From Christensenella sp. UBA2853 (GTDB lineage Bacteria > Bacillota > Clostridia > Christensenellales > Aristaeellaceae), in contig DEFL01000005.1 of the NCBI GenBank assembly GCA_002350845.1, forward strand, positions 169,691 to 233,690: 64,000 nt of DNA. Reading direction: 5' to 3'. The position numbers and the translations under genes were made by a program. Within the stretch, counting starts at the first letter, position 1. Each line of letters opens with the position of its first letter. Shown here piece after piece: positions 8,077 through 16,805 of the stretch. The notes below the pieces were generated by a model. That model made no database searches, was not told the DNA's origin, and saw only the letters and a list, made by a program, of their open reading frames with translations.

Positions 8077-9946
8077 TCTTTTTCACTCCATGCAAAGTGC
8101 CCAGATAGACCCTGATGCGCTGGGCCATCTGCTCGGGCAGAAGCCCCAGATACTTGAGTAGTTTTCCTCTTGACCCATGCTGGACATACATGTCCGGTAT
8201 GCCGAAGGAAAGCGTGCGAACTGCGATTTCCTCCTGTGCATACCAGGTCTCCACCGTACTGCCAAACCCGCCCAGGAGGACGTGTTCCTCCATGGTCACA
8301 ACCGGCCGGTCCGCAATCGCCCGCAGAAGATCCGTATCCAGCGGCTTGACCGTCGAGCAGTTGATTACGCCTGCGGAAATCCCCTTTTCCGATAGAAGCG
8401 CTGCCGTGTCGAGGGCTTCGCGCACCATGGATCCCACGGCAAGCAGCGTCACATCCGTGCCTTCTCTGAGTGCCTCCCATTTCCCCAGGGTAAATGAGGT
8501 GTACGGATATTCCTCCAGCAGAATACTGTCCCTTCCGTATGCAATGGCGAGGGGCTGCTCAAAGGTTTCAGAGAAGCGGATCATCTGCCGCAGCTCATTG
8601 AGGTCCCTCGGCGCAAGCACCGTCATGCCCGGCACCGGGAGAAGCTCCGCAAGGAAGAACACGCCGTGATGTGTTTCTCCGTCGTGCGCGCTCAGGCCTG
8701 CGCGGTCCAGAAGGAACGTCACCGGCCATTTCTGCATGCAGACATCATGAATCATCTGGTCATAGGAGCGCTGGAAGAAACTGGCATACACGGCAAAGTA
8801 CGGTTTCATGCCGCCCGCTGCCAGGCCTGCGGCCATGGTGGTCGCATGCTCCTCCGCAATCCCGACATCCAACACACGATCCGGAAAACGCGCTTTCAGG
8901 ATGGAAAGTCCGGTCCCGCCCACCATGGCTGCCGAAATGGCTGCAATTCTCGGGTTTCTTTCACAGATCATGGTCAGTTCCTCTGCCATCACCTGTCCGA
9001 ACGACGGAAGATCGGAGGCCTTTTTGGAGTCACCGGTCTCCACATAGAACGGCGCCACGCCGTGGAAGTGCTCCGGCTGTTCCTCCGCCTTGTCATACCC
9101 GTGGCCTTTGGTGGTCAGCACATGAATCAGCACCGGCCCGTCATATTCACGGGCCCGCTTCAGCGTCTTTTCCAGTGCCGGAATGTCATACCCGTCAATG
9201 GGTCCGAAATAATGCAGTCCGAGTGTCTCAAAGAAATCCTCGCCGATGATTGCATGCTTGAGCATCATTTTCACGGTATGCACCACGTTATACAGCCCGT
9301 GACCGATCAGCGGCAGCTTTTTCAGTCCCGTGCGCACCGATTTCTTCGCGCTCGACCAGCCTCTGGAGATACGGATATCGGTCAGGTGTCTGGACAGCGC
9401 GCCGACATTTGGCGCAATGGACATTTCATTGTCATTGAGAATGATGATCATGTGATTTCCTGAAGACCCGGCGTCATTCATGGCTTCATAGCACATGCCG
9501 CCTGTCAGTGCGCCGTCGCCGACGAGCGCAATGACCTGATAGTCTTCATGGAGAAAGTCCCGTGCCCTGGCCATGCCCAGCGCCGCGGAAATAGCCGTGG
9601 AAGCATGCCCTGTTTCAAAGGAATCATACGGGCTTTCGGCCTTCTTCGGGAATCCCGAGATGCCGCCGAAGGTCCGGAGCGTATGAAACTGGCGTGCTCT
9701 TCCGGTCAGCAGTTTATGCACGTAGCTCTGGTGACCGACATCAAAAACAATCCGGTCCCTGGGCATGTCAAAGACACGATGGATCGCCAGTGTCAGCTCC
9801 ACAATCCCGAGATTGGAGGCCAGATGGCCGCCGCGGTCGGCAACGGTGTTGATCAGGCTTTCACGGATTTCATGCGCCAGGCTTGTCAGTTCCTCATATG
9901 ACAGGTTTTTGATGTCTTCCGGAGACTGTATCTGGTCTAGATGCAT
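8066..9946 (-). CDS. dxs: 1-deoxy-D-xylulose-5-phosphate synthase
   Basis: The 626-residue protein is a full-length DXS of the transketolase family. Visible motifs are the DXS N-terminus (LAHEIRESLI), the thiamine diphosphate motif GDGALTGGMCYEAMND and its ILNDNEMSI partner, and the central DRAGLSAHDGETHHG. It condenses pyruvate and glyceraldehyde 3-phosphate in the first step of the MEP isoprenoid pathway. It also feeds thiamine and pyridoxal synthesis. It overlaps tlyA and follows the small membrane-protein gene by 9 bases. Confidence 0.96.
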   Translation of the reverse strand: MHLDQIQSPEDIKNLSYEELTSLAHEIRESLINTVADRGGHLASNLGIVELTLAIHRVFDMPRDRIVFDVGHQSYVHKLLTGRARQFHTLRTFGGISGFPKKAESPYDSFETGHASTAISAALGMARARDFLHEDYQVIALVGDGALTGGMCYEAMNDAGSSGNHMIIILNDNEMSIAPNVGALSRHLTDIRISRGWSSAKKSVRTGLKKLPLIGHGLYNVVHTVKMMLKHAIIGEDFFETLGLHYFGPIDGYDIPALEKTLKRAREYDGPVLIHVLTTKGHGYDKAEEQPEHFHGVAPFYVETGDSKKASDLPSFGQVMAEELTMICERNPRIAAISAAMVGGTGLSILKARFPDRVLDVGIAEEHATTMAAGLAAGGMKPYFAVYASFFQRSYDQMIHDVCMQKWPVTFLLDRAGLSAHDGETHHGVFFLAELLPVPGMTVLAPRDLNELRQMIRFSETFEQPLAIAYGRDSILLEEYPYTSFTLGKWEALREGTDVTLLAVGSMVREALDTAALLSEKGISAGVINCSTVKPLDTDLLRAIADRPVVTMEEHVLLGGFGSTVETWYAQEEIAVRTLSFGIPDMYVQHGSRGKLLKYLGLLPEQMAQRIRVYLGTLHGVKKNDR

Positions 9947-9955
9947 TACGATTCC

Positions 9956-10342
9956 TCACATATGGAAATGGTCCTGGATGAAGTGCTCCAGTACAGGCAG
10001 ATCATAGTCCAGCCCCTGCCAGGCTGCATGCATCATGGATACACGCACCCCGCCAAGAGTGATCACGCCTGCGAGATAGACAATCCACAGTGCCAGTTCG
10101 GTGACAAGTCCCAGAATCGGGACACCGCTGAGCAGCCGGGATCCAGCAAGGAAAACCAGGGTCCAGAGAATGAAAACGGCAAGCAGTGCGGCGGAGCGGA
10201 CGGCAAAATGTCCGAGCCGGCTCTGCCTGCCCTGGCGCTTTTCTTCCACAGCGAAGAATACGCCCAGGAGGGAACAGAACGAGGCGAGAAGGCAGATCAG
10301 CTGCTCTTCCCTTCTCTCCGACCGTCTTTCTGTCCGTCTCAC
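9956..10342 (-). CDS. Small membrane protein resembling Tic20/DUF4870
   Basis: The 128-residue product has a basic N-terminus and three predicted membrane segments (about 14-32, 47-68 and 78-103). A short tail with the pattern MHAAWQGLDYDLPVLEHF follows. The segment spacing and the tail resemble DUF4870/Tic20-like small membrane proteins, whose role in bacteria is not established. The start is GTG, in a GTGA overlap with the ddl stop, and the Shine-Dalgarno lies within the repetitive end of ddl. Co-translation with ddl suggests a cell-envelope link, but that is inference. Confidence 0.6.
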   Translation of the reverse strand: MRRTERRSERREEQLICLLASFCSLLGVFFAVEEKRQGRQSRLGHFAVRSAALLAVFILWTLVFLAGSRLLSGVPILGLVTELALWIVYLAGVITLGGVRVSMMHAAWQGLDYDLPVLEHFIQDHFHM

Positions 10343-11550
10343 AGTTTGACCCCTTTGCTGCCCTTGCTCCCCTTGCTTCCCAGGGAAACACTTTCAAGGA
10401 TATTGGATGTATACGCGTAGTTCCGCTCGTTGCGGTCTTCCCACGCTACCTTCGCATACCCGACCATGCGGTCAATGAGCTCTGCGTACTTGACGCCGGC
10501 CGCTTCCCACAGATAAAACGCCAGGGAGCCGGGAATGGTATTGATCTCAGTGATATAGGTCTTCCCGCTGTGCCTGTCGAACATATAGTCGATGCGCACA
10601 ACGCCCTTGCAGTCCATGAGACGGAAGATGCGGCAGGACAGATCCTGCAGTTCCTTTGTCAGGTCCTCCCCGATCGGGGCCGGCAGCACGCGGGAGAGGC
10701 TGGCCATTCCCTTGCTTCCGCCGTTATGGAGATATTTCTCCTGGAAATCGAGCATATGATGCGCGCTGACCACAGGCATCTCAATGGGAGACGCTGTGAC
10801 ATCCTCATCATAGCCGAGCACGGAGCAGTTCAGTTCCATCGGCTCGTCCAGACCCTTTTCCACCAGGACCCGGCGGTCATATTCGTAGGCGAGGTCGAGC
10901 GCGTCCTCAAGTTCCCCGCGGTCGCCTGCACGGCTGACGCCGATGGAGGAACCGAGGTTCGCGGGCTTGACAAACACCGGATACCCGAGTTCCTTTTCGA
11001 TATCGTCCAGCACCGCTTCGCGCGCGTCACGCCAGTGCGTCCTTGTATACCAGGTGCCCGGGAGCACCGGGAGATCCGCGCCGCGGAAAAACTGCTTCAT
11101 CATGATCTTGTCCATGCCGATGGCCGACCCGGCCACACCGGTGGATGAATACGGGATATTGCACAGTTCCAGAAGTCCCTGCAGCGTGCCGTCCTCACCG
11201 TTGAGGCCGTGCATGACAATCAGGCATACTTCCATGCGAGCGGCAACCACCTGCTCCTGGTGCGTAAACAGACCTTTCTTTCCGTGGGTGGCCAGCAGGG
11301 CACCGGAACCCGCGGTGGTATCGAGAATGACCCGCTCAATCCCGTTCTGGTCCGGCTGAAAACGCTGGAATGTCCGGATGTCCCTGAGCTTGTTCCCGGT
11401 ATACCAGATGCCGGTCTCCGAGATATATACAGGAATCACATCGTACACATCCGTATTGACATGATTCATCAGCTGAATGGCACTGATAATACTGACTTCC
11501 CTTTCACAGCTTCTGGATCCGAAAATCACGCCAAGCTGAATCTTTGCCAT
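10339..11550 (-). CDS. ddl: D-alanine--D-alanine ligase
   Basis: The 403-residue protein belongs to the ATP-grasp Ddl family. It opens with LGVIFGSRSCEREVSIISA, has the GLNGEDGTLQGLLE loop, the VKPANLGSSIGVSR segment and the Mg-binding ITEINTIPGSLAFYLW. It makes the D-Ala-D-Ala dipeptide for peptidoglycan. The protein is longer than usual because of a C-terminal tail with repeated Gly-Ser-Lys units. The ATG at 11550 has GAGG seven bases upstream. The next gene upstream is a MurF homologue, which uses the product of Ddl. Confidence 0.94.
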   Translation of the reverse strand: MAKIQLGVIFGSRSCEREVSIISAIQLMNHVNTDVYDVIPVYISETGIWYTGNKLRDIRTFQRFQPDQNGIERVILDTTAGSGALLATHGKKGLFTHQEQVVAARMEVCLIVMHGLNGEDGTLQGLLELCNIPYSSTGVAGSAIGMDKIMMKQFFRGADLPVLPGTWYTRTHWRDAREAVLDDIEKELGYPVFVKPANLGSSIGVSRAGDRGELEDALDLAYEYDRRVLVEKGLDEPMELNCSVLGYDEDVTASPIEMPVVSAHHMLDFQEKYLHNGGSKGMASLSRVLPAPIGEDLTKELQDLSCRIFRLMDCKGVVRIDYMFDRHSGKTYITEINTIPGSLAFYLWEAAGVKYAELIDRMVGYAKVAWEDRNERNYAYTSNILESVSLGSKGSKGSKGVKL

Positions 11551-11565
11551 AGGTTTTCCTCACTT

Positions 11566-13173
11566 TCAGTCTTCCGAATAATTGTCGGGCAGGTCGTTCT
11601 CAAAGAGAACGGTATCCCCGCTCCGCTCCATCCGGCCGAGCACGTCTGCCGCTTCCTGAAGCGAGCGGACTGTATGAATATTCTCTTCCGGGAAGCCTTT
11701 GCTGATGAGGCCTTCCCGGATCGGAGAGGTATGTTTCGGTCCCACCAGAACGCAGATATCCACAGAGCCCGCCATTTCCTCACCGAAATTGCGGTTGTAG
11801 ACGGTTTCCTGCTCTCCAAGTTCCACCATGCCGGGGGTAATGATGATGCGCCGGCCGGGGAAATTCCGCAGCACTTCAAGCGCAGCCGATGCCCCGTGCG
11901 GGTTGGAATTGAATGCATCGTCAATGATGGTCACGCCGCCTGGCTTGGGAATGAGCTGCAGTCTGTGCTCCACCGGCTGCAGTCGTGTGATGCCGCGCGA
12001 GATCTGCCGCAGGGACATGCCCAGCTTCAGACAGATGGCGGCTGCCAGGAGAATGTTCTGAATATTATGGCGTCCGAGAAGCCGCGTCTCACACAGAATG
12101 CGGTCGCCTTTGGTGCACAGAAGGAAACGGCTGCCAAAGGGGCCGGTCTCCATGCTTTCCGCCCAGACGTCCGCGCCGACTTCCGGTTCAAGGGAAACCA
12201 GCCACTTTTCCTTTTCCGTGCGGTCATAGAGCGCGCGCTCAATCCCGTGGTCTTCCACAAAGAAGCAGCACCCGCCGGCAGGCAGGGCTTCCATGAGCTC
12301 ATACTTGGTGTCACGGATCCGCTCGATCGTCTTGAAGGTATCCAGATGCTGCGGGCCGATACTGGTGATCGCGCCGTACGTCGGATGCACCAGGCGGCAG
12401 AGTTCACGGATATCGCCCACGTGTCTTGCGCCCATCTCAGCGACAAACACCTGATGCGACGGGAGCAGCGAGGAGCGGATGACCTTGGTCAGCCCCATGG
12501 GAGTGTTGAAACTCGAAGGGGTGATCAGGGTCTGGAACTTTTCCTGAAGAATCGTGCCGAGAATGAATTTCACGCTGGTTTTCCCATAGCTGCCTGTAAT
12601 GCCGATCTTGATCAGGTCAGGACGGCTGTCCAGCATGCGCTTGGCATCCTGAAAGTACATTTCAGAAATGCCCTTTTCAATAGGCCATGCACACAATGCC
12701 GCCAGTGCAAACCAGACAGGCAGCAGCACAGGGAGCGGCACCAGGAGGAAGACCTTCGCATCCGCCCCGGGAAACAGGCCGAAAAGGCGCAGGAAAAGAA
12801 TGCCCAGCAGAAGAAAAACAACGGCTTCTGTTCCGATCAGGCGTTTGACCCGTGCGGTCACAACGAGCCGTTTCTTTTCCCTTTGCATCTTCAGGCGGCA
12901 GTAGACTGTCCAGCCTGCCCCGGCCGTGAGCAGCGTGCAGAGAATCACCGGCACCCAGTTCAGGCCCCAGGCCGAGAGAATCGCTGCGCACAAAAGTGCG
13001 ACCACAGCGAGACAGCAGCCCGGCAGAATACATTTTTTCAGATTACGGCGCACGGTGTGCGCGTACCCGGGAAACTGATAGCTTTCCAGCTGAAAGAGAT
13101 GAATCAGCCCCCGCGTAGCCAGGACAGCGGCTGCGCAGGATGAGAGCAACAGAGGCCACCACAGAAAGGACAT
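11566..13173 (-). CDS. murF: MurF-like Mur ligase with N-terminal membrane domain
   Basis: The 535-residue protein has a roughly 160-residue N-terminal region with about four membrane segments, which ordinary MurF lacks. A complete Mur ligase follows: the P-loop GITGSYGKTSVK (near 190-201), GARHVGDI, IGPQHLDTF, the central domain motif GRHNIQNILLA and the C-terminal DDAFNSNP. The last two are typical of MurF (UDP-MurNAc-tripeptide--D-Ala-D-Ala ligase). It is directly upstream of ddl (15 bases), which supports the same pathway. A membrane-anchored MurF-like paralogue rather than the main MurF is possible. Confidence 0.85.
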   Translation of the reverse strand: MSFLWWPLLLSSCAAAVLATRGLIHLFQLESYQFPGYAHTVRRNLKKCILPGCCLAVVALLCAAILSAWGLNWVPVILCTLLTAGAGWTVYCRLKMQREKKRLVVTARVKRLIGTEAVVFLLLGILFLRLFGLFPGADAKVFLLVPLPVLLPVWFALAALCAWPIEKGISEMYFQDAKRMLDSRPDLIKIGITGSYGKTSVKFILGTILQEKFQTLITPSSFNTPMGLTKVIRSSLLPSHQVFVAEMGARHVGDIRELCRLVHPTYGAITSIGPQHLDTFKTIERIRDTKYELMEALPAGGCCFFVEDHGIERALYDRTEKEKWLVSLEPEVGADVWAESMETGPFGSRFLLCTKGDRILCETRLLGRHNIQNILLAAAICLKLGMSLRQISRGITRLQPVEHRLQLIPKPGGVTIIDDAFNSNPHGASAALEVLRNFPGRRIIITPGMVELGEQETVYNRNFGEEMAGSVDICVLVGPKHTSPIREGLISKGFPEENIHTVRSLQEAADVLGRMERSGDTVLFENDLPDNYSED

Positions 13174-13177
13174 CCTT

Positions 13178-13957
13178 TCACTCCTCTACAAAAAAGTGAT
13201 GCGTAATTGTATTGAACCTTGCGTTTTGCTCCAGATAGGCAAAATGCGTGCCGCCCTCAAAGACGACCAGACCCGCATCCGGAATCAGTTCTTCCATTTT
13301 TCTGCCCATCCACAGCGGCGTCTCCGTATCCTGATCGCCCCAGATCAGGAGCGTGGGCACGGTGATGTCCGGGAGCGCATCGGTAAGGTCGAGAGAAATC
13401 ACTTTCACAAAGGTTTTGCGCATCTCATCGTCCAGCGCATTGTAGTCCCTTGACCCGTATTTTTCCCTCGCCTGCCTCTCCAGTTCATCCGGCAGGGTGC
13501 CGAAGATCTTCATGCGGCGCATGCGCGCAATCCAGACCTTGGTCTTCTGAAAGGCCTCCGCACGTCTGCGGCCCTCCTCGGTCTGGGGCTTGCGGATGCC
13601 GGCGGCTCCGGTGAGCACCATACGGTCAAACAGACAGTGATCCCGCGAGGCCAGAAAGATGGCCACGCGTGCTCCGAAGGAGTGGGCAATCACTGAGCAC
13701 GGAAGGAAGTCCTCCTTTTCCAGGAGTTCCCGCAGACAGTCCGCATACTCCGGAACGCCCCAGGGTTCCGGGGGCCTTCCGCTCTTTCCGAAGCCCGGAA
13801 AATCCAGGGAAAGGACTTCCATATCCTTGCTGAGAGCCTGCTCGACCGGACGCATAAGTTCCGTGGAGCATCCCCAGCCATGCAGCAGGACAACCCGCTT
13901 TTTTCCGCTGCCCGTGCGCTCATAATAGACGTCCGCGCCACAACAGGTTGCTACCAT
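13178..13957 (-). CDS. Alpha/beta hydrolase
   Basis: The 259-residue protein has the alpha/beta-hydrolase fold: LLHGWGCS oxyanion region, DFPGFGKSG, a nucleophile elbow AHSFGARVA with Ser as nucleophile, WGDQDTETP holding the acidic residue, and GGTHFAYLEQ holding the catalytic His. A lid-like helical insertion lies between. The ATG at 13957 is preferred to the upstream GTG because AAGGAG lies 11 bases before it. The substrate cannot be told from sequence. It lies in a wall-precursor and housekeeping operon between a GNAT gene and murF. Confidence 0.85.
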   Translation of the reverse strand: MVATCCGADVYYERTGSGKKRVVLLHGWGCSTELMRPVEQALSKDMEVLSLDFPGFGKSGRPPEPWGVPEYADCLRELLEKEDFLPCSVIAHSFGARVAIFLASRDHCLFDRMVLTGAAGIRKPQTEEGRRRAEAFQKTKVWIARMRRMKIFGTLPDELERQAREKYGSRDYNALDDEMRKTFVKVISLDLTDALPDITVPTLLIWGDQDTETPLWMGRKMEELIPDAGLVVFEGGTHFAYLEQNARFNTITHHFFVEE

Positions 13958-13972
13958 TCCGGTGTCCACTCC

Positions 13973-14425
13973 TTATATTTTCCAGATATAGCGAACTTTT
14001 TCGCTGGACAGTTCCCATTCCTTCTGCAGGCTGACCGGCACCTTGACGGTTCTCTCTTCGATACAGCCGATCGCCTCACACGTGCGCCGGCTCGCTTCAT
14101 TGTCCGGATCCGTCGTGATCACAGCGCTTTCCTTGCCCGCCTGCACAAAGAGATCATGCACAAGCCGGCATGCCCGCGCCGCATAGTGATGGCCGCGCCA
14201 GGGGGGATCGATATGGTATCCGATATGTCCGAAATAATAGATCCCTGTGCCTTCCCCAAGGCGCACACTGATCTGTCCGATCTCCCGGTGTCTCCCGTGC
14301 AGGGTGATCCGGTAATCATGCATTTCTCCAAACCGCATGGATTTGAGCGGAGGATAGCCCTGAAAGGGCCTGAGGTCAATCACCCCGTCGGTCAGAACGC
14401 CCCGTCTTCCAAATGTCATCCACAT
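13973..14425 (-). CDS. GNAT-family N-acetyltransferase
   Basis: The product has 150 residues and resembles the RimJ/RimL-like GNAT group. It contains GHIGYHIDPPWRGHHYAARACRLV, which is the acetyl-CoA binding region, and then TTDPDNEASRRTCEAIGC, the typical beta-alpha segment near the C-terminus. The acceptor could be a protein N-terminus or a small amine. It begins one base after the stop of the kinase gene upstream, so both are in one transcript. Function beyond acetyl transfer is unknown. Confidence 0.82.
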   Translation of the reverse strand: MWMTFGRRGVLTDGVIDLRPFQGYPPLKSMRFGEMHDYRITLHGRHREIGQISVRLGEGTGIYYFGHIGYHIDPPWRGHHYAARACRLVHDLFVQAGKESAVITTDPDNEASRRTCEAIGCIEERTVKVPVSLQKEWELSSEKVRYIWKI

Positions 14426-14426
14426 A

Positions 14427-15350
14427 TCAAATCGCCTGTACTACCGATTTTGAAAGCATTGCTTCGTAGTCTTCGAGCCGGACCATCTGTGTCCCGGTCG
14501 TCATGCAGCTCGCAGCCGCCGCAGCGGTTCCGCAGCGGAGCATATCTTCCAGACTCATGTGCTGCACATAGGCATAGATCATGCCCGCGACCATGGCGTC
14601 GCCCGCACCGACCGTCGACTGCACTTTCACATCAATGGCGGGTGAATAGACCGTCTGATCCGCCGTCACGAGCATTGCGCCCTGTCCGCCCATGGACACC
14701 ACGACATGCCCGACACCCTGGTCAATCCAGTGGTAGGCAGCATCCTGCACTTCCTGCCTGGAACGCAGCGGGCGGTCAAACACGGCCTCCATTTCCGCCA
14801 GGTTCGGCTTGACAAACAGAGGCCTGGCCTTGATGCCCTCGAGCAGCGCCTTTCCGGACGCATCCAGAAACACAGGGGACGGTGAGAGCGTCTGAATCAT
14901 GTTGTAATACATTGCTTCCGATGCATGGGGCGGAAGGGATCCGCTGAGCACATGCATGTCGCAGCAGTTCTTCAGCTCGGCTTCCTTTTCTGCCAGATCC
15001 TCCAGCGCCTTTGACGAAAGCGGCACGCCGGACTCATTGAGTTCGGTCACGCGCGAGGAATCCTGGGAGAAGATTTTGGTATTGGTCCGAAGCGTTCCCG
15101 GGGTGGAAATCGCTTCCACTTCAAGGTTTTCTTCGCTCAGCAGTTCCAGGAATTCTTCCTTCCCCTTGTCAGGGAGTGCACACACGCAGCGCACATCCAT
15201 GCCCAGTGTCTTCAGGACGCGGGCAACATTCACGCCTTTTCCGCCCGGGTCCACCCGGCTGCGCAGGATCCTGTTCGTTCCTCCTGTGCGGAACGCAGAG
15301 ACTTCCACCGTCTTATCAAAGGAAGGGTTTAAACAGAAGGTCGAAATCAT
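14427..15350 (-). CDS. 1-phosphofructokinase-type PfkB sugar kinase
   Basis: The 307-residue protein is a PfkB-family kinase. It has the N-terminal phosphohexose kinase pattern CLNPSFDKTV, the substrate motif GGKGVNVARVLKTLG and the C-terminal ATP/catalytic motif TVGAGDAMVAGM, in which Asp is the catalytic base. The overall pattern matches FruK/tagatose-6-phosphate kinases. No fructose PTS genes are adjacent, so the true substrate (fructose-1-P or tagatose-6-P) is open. GAGGAGG precedes the start. Confidence 0.85.
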   Translation of the reverse strand: MISTFCLNPSFDKTVEVSAFRTGGTNRILRSRVDPGGKGVNVARVLKTLGMDVRCVCALPDKGKEEFLELLSEENLEVEAISTPGTLRTNTKIFSQDSSRVTELNESGVPLSSKALEDLAEKEAELKNCCDMHVLSGSLPPHASEAMYYNMIQTLSPSPVFLDASGKALLEGIKARPLFVKPNLAEMEAVFDRPLRSRQEVQDAAYHWIDQGVGHVVVSMGGQGAMLVTADQTVYSPAIDVKVQSTVGAGDAMVAGMIYAYVQHMSLEDMLRCGTAAAAASCMTTGTQMVRLEDYEAMLSKSVVQAI

Positions 15351-15446
15351 TCCCTACACCTCCTCACGGAACATACTATTTCAACGGATTATAGCATGCA
15401 GGGCGTCCCCTTGCAAGGCAAGCGGCGCCCCGGGACCGGCAGCGGC

Positions 15447-16220
15447 CTAGAATGCAAACAGATTCCTTGCATTCTGCGTGGTCCGTTCAGCGAGTTCCTC
15501 AAAGGGCATGCCCCGCAGTTCAGCAATCTTTTCCGCGATGTAGCGCACGTTCCCCGGTTCATTGCGCCGCCCGCGGACCGGTTCCGGTGCCATGTAGGGA
15601 CTGTCAGTCTCAATCAGAAGGCGCTCAAGGGGCACATTGCGGGCCGCTTCCTGCAGTTTCGGCGCTTTCTTAAAGGTCACCGGGCCCGCAAAGGAGATAT
15701 AAAAGCCCAGTTTCAGGTATTCCCTGGCAATTTCCCAGCTGCCTGAAAAACAGTGCATGATGCCTCCGGACAGAATGCTTTTATGCTCCTTCAGGAGGGT
15801 GATCATATCCATATGTGCATCCCGGATATGAAAGCTGACCGGGAGCGAGAGTGCATAGGCCAGTTCCATCTGCTCAATGCAGGCTTTCTTCTGGACCTCC
15901 GCAGAGGGATTCGTGTCCCAGTGCAGGTCCATGCCGATCTCCCCGATCGCACGGACCTCCGGGAAAGCTGCGAGCTTTCGGAGCGCATCGAGCACATCCG
16001 GCGTCAGAGTATCCGCATGCTCCGGGTGCACACCCACGGCGCAGCAGACACCGTCTGTTTCCTGTGCAAAGCGCAGCGCGGTTTCCGAGCTTGACAGATC
16101 GTATCCGATGACAGCGCACCGCGTCACGCCCATTTCAGCCATCCGTGCAAGCACCGCGCTCCGGTCCTGATCAAAGTCCGTATCGCTCAGATGACAATGT
16201 GTATCAAAGAGTTCCACCAT
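15447..16220 (-). CDS. tatD: TatD-family metal-dependent hydrolase
   Basis: From the ATG at 16220, preceded by AAGGA at eight bases, the product is 257 residues. The frame is open 84 bases further upstream, but that start would lack a ribosome site. Metal-binding motifs are visible: DTHCHLSD at the N-terminus, AIGEIGMDLHWD, SFHIRDAH, HCFSGS and the C-terminal ETDSPYMAP. The family consists of TIM-barrel DNases/exonucleases with two metal ions. It is the first gene of the long minus-strand run and lies just downstream of the 6S-like RNA. Confidence 0.93.
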   Translation of the reverse strand: MVELFDTHCHLSDTDFDQDRSAVLARMAEMGVTRCAVIGYDLSSSETALRFAQETDGVCCAVGVHPEHADTLTPDVLDALRKLAAFPEVRAIGEIGMDLHWDTNPSAEVQKKACIEQMELAYALSLPVSFHIRDAHMDMITLLKEHKSILSGGIMHCFSGSWEIAREYLKLGFYISFAGPVTFKKAPKLQEAARNVPLERLLIETDSPYMAPEPVRGRRNEPGNVRYIAEKIAELRGMPFEELAERTTQNARNLFAF

Positions 16221-16383
16221 GGAATAATTCCTTTCTTTTCCTGTTTCATATGAAAAAACAGCACCGGCCTCAAAGCACCTGTTCCTCATGCGAATACGGA
16301 ACATCCTGCCTTTTGTCTGTGCTGTTCCTTGATTCTCTCTGCAGGGGAATGCCCGCCCATATCCATCTCAATGTCAAAAGAAA

Positions 16384-16609
16384 TAAAAAAACCGACCTTC
16401 CGTCAGTTCTTTTAAAGAGATGCCCCAGAGTGCCGGTGCCACCGTTTTTTCACCCGCTGCTAAGAACGGGCTGGTGCTCCGCTGCTGCTTGTTTGCCGTC
16501 CCCTAGCGTCATGGACGGGGGCATGACAGCATCAACTTGGACGAGAGCTCCATTTTGTGAAGTGTGGGGAAAACCGGAAAGCTGCCGCACACTCCAGGAA
16601 ACATCCGTT
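16384..16609 (-). ncRNA. ssrS: Candidate 6S RNA
   Basis: This is a free-standing unit of about 225 bases without a plausible ORF, bracketed by a consensus promoter and a rho-independent terminator. Its ends pair in a long closing stem: GATG plus TCCTGGAGTG near the 5' end with CACTCTGGGG plus CATC near the 3' end, with only a TT bulge. Inside lie an open region with a small hairpin on the 3' strand (CGGT-GGC-ACCG), a second paired section (TGGAGCTCT with GGAGCACCA, one mismatch), and an apical stem (CCGTCC with GGACGG). A rod with a central bubble is the fold of 6S RNA, which mimics an open promoter and holds sigma-70/sigma-A polymerase. The sequence was matched by structure only. Confidence 0.6.
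16391..16408 (-). terminator. Terminator of the 6S-like RNA
   Basis: On the minus strand, AACTGAC-GGAAG-GTCGGTT forms a short stem with one G-U pair. It is followed directly by seven T. Confidence 0.7.
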
Positions 16610-16615
16610 GGCTAC

Positions 16616-16644
16616 ATTATATGCACAGGGTGCTTTCCTGTCAA
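16616..16644 (-). promoter_or_regulatory. Consensus sigma-A promoter of the 6S-like RNA
   Basis: On the minus strand TTGACA (16639-16644) and TATAAT (16616-16621) are separated by exactly 17 bases. Both hexamers are perfect, as expected for a highly expressed stable RNA. The start is expected near 16609. Confidence 0.85.
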
Positions 16645-16805
16645 GATAAAAAACGACTGTATCTGTTCTTTCCGTTCACATTTATGCCAGTTAACACAAA
16701 AATGCGGCGCATGATTTCTGCATTGCCATGGTTGCGATTGACTAATCTCCCGCCATCTACCTATAATTCTATCAATTTCTACTGTTGAAATCACGAGGTA
16801 CTGAT

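Noticed and set aside
16384..16640. T-box or other riboswitch upstream of tatD
   Set aside because: The fragment GGTGGCACCG recalls a T-box antiterminator, but there is no Stem I, specifier loop or antitermination partner. The pairing of both ends supports a stand-alone 6S-like RNA better.
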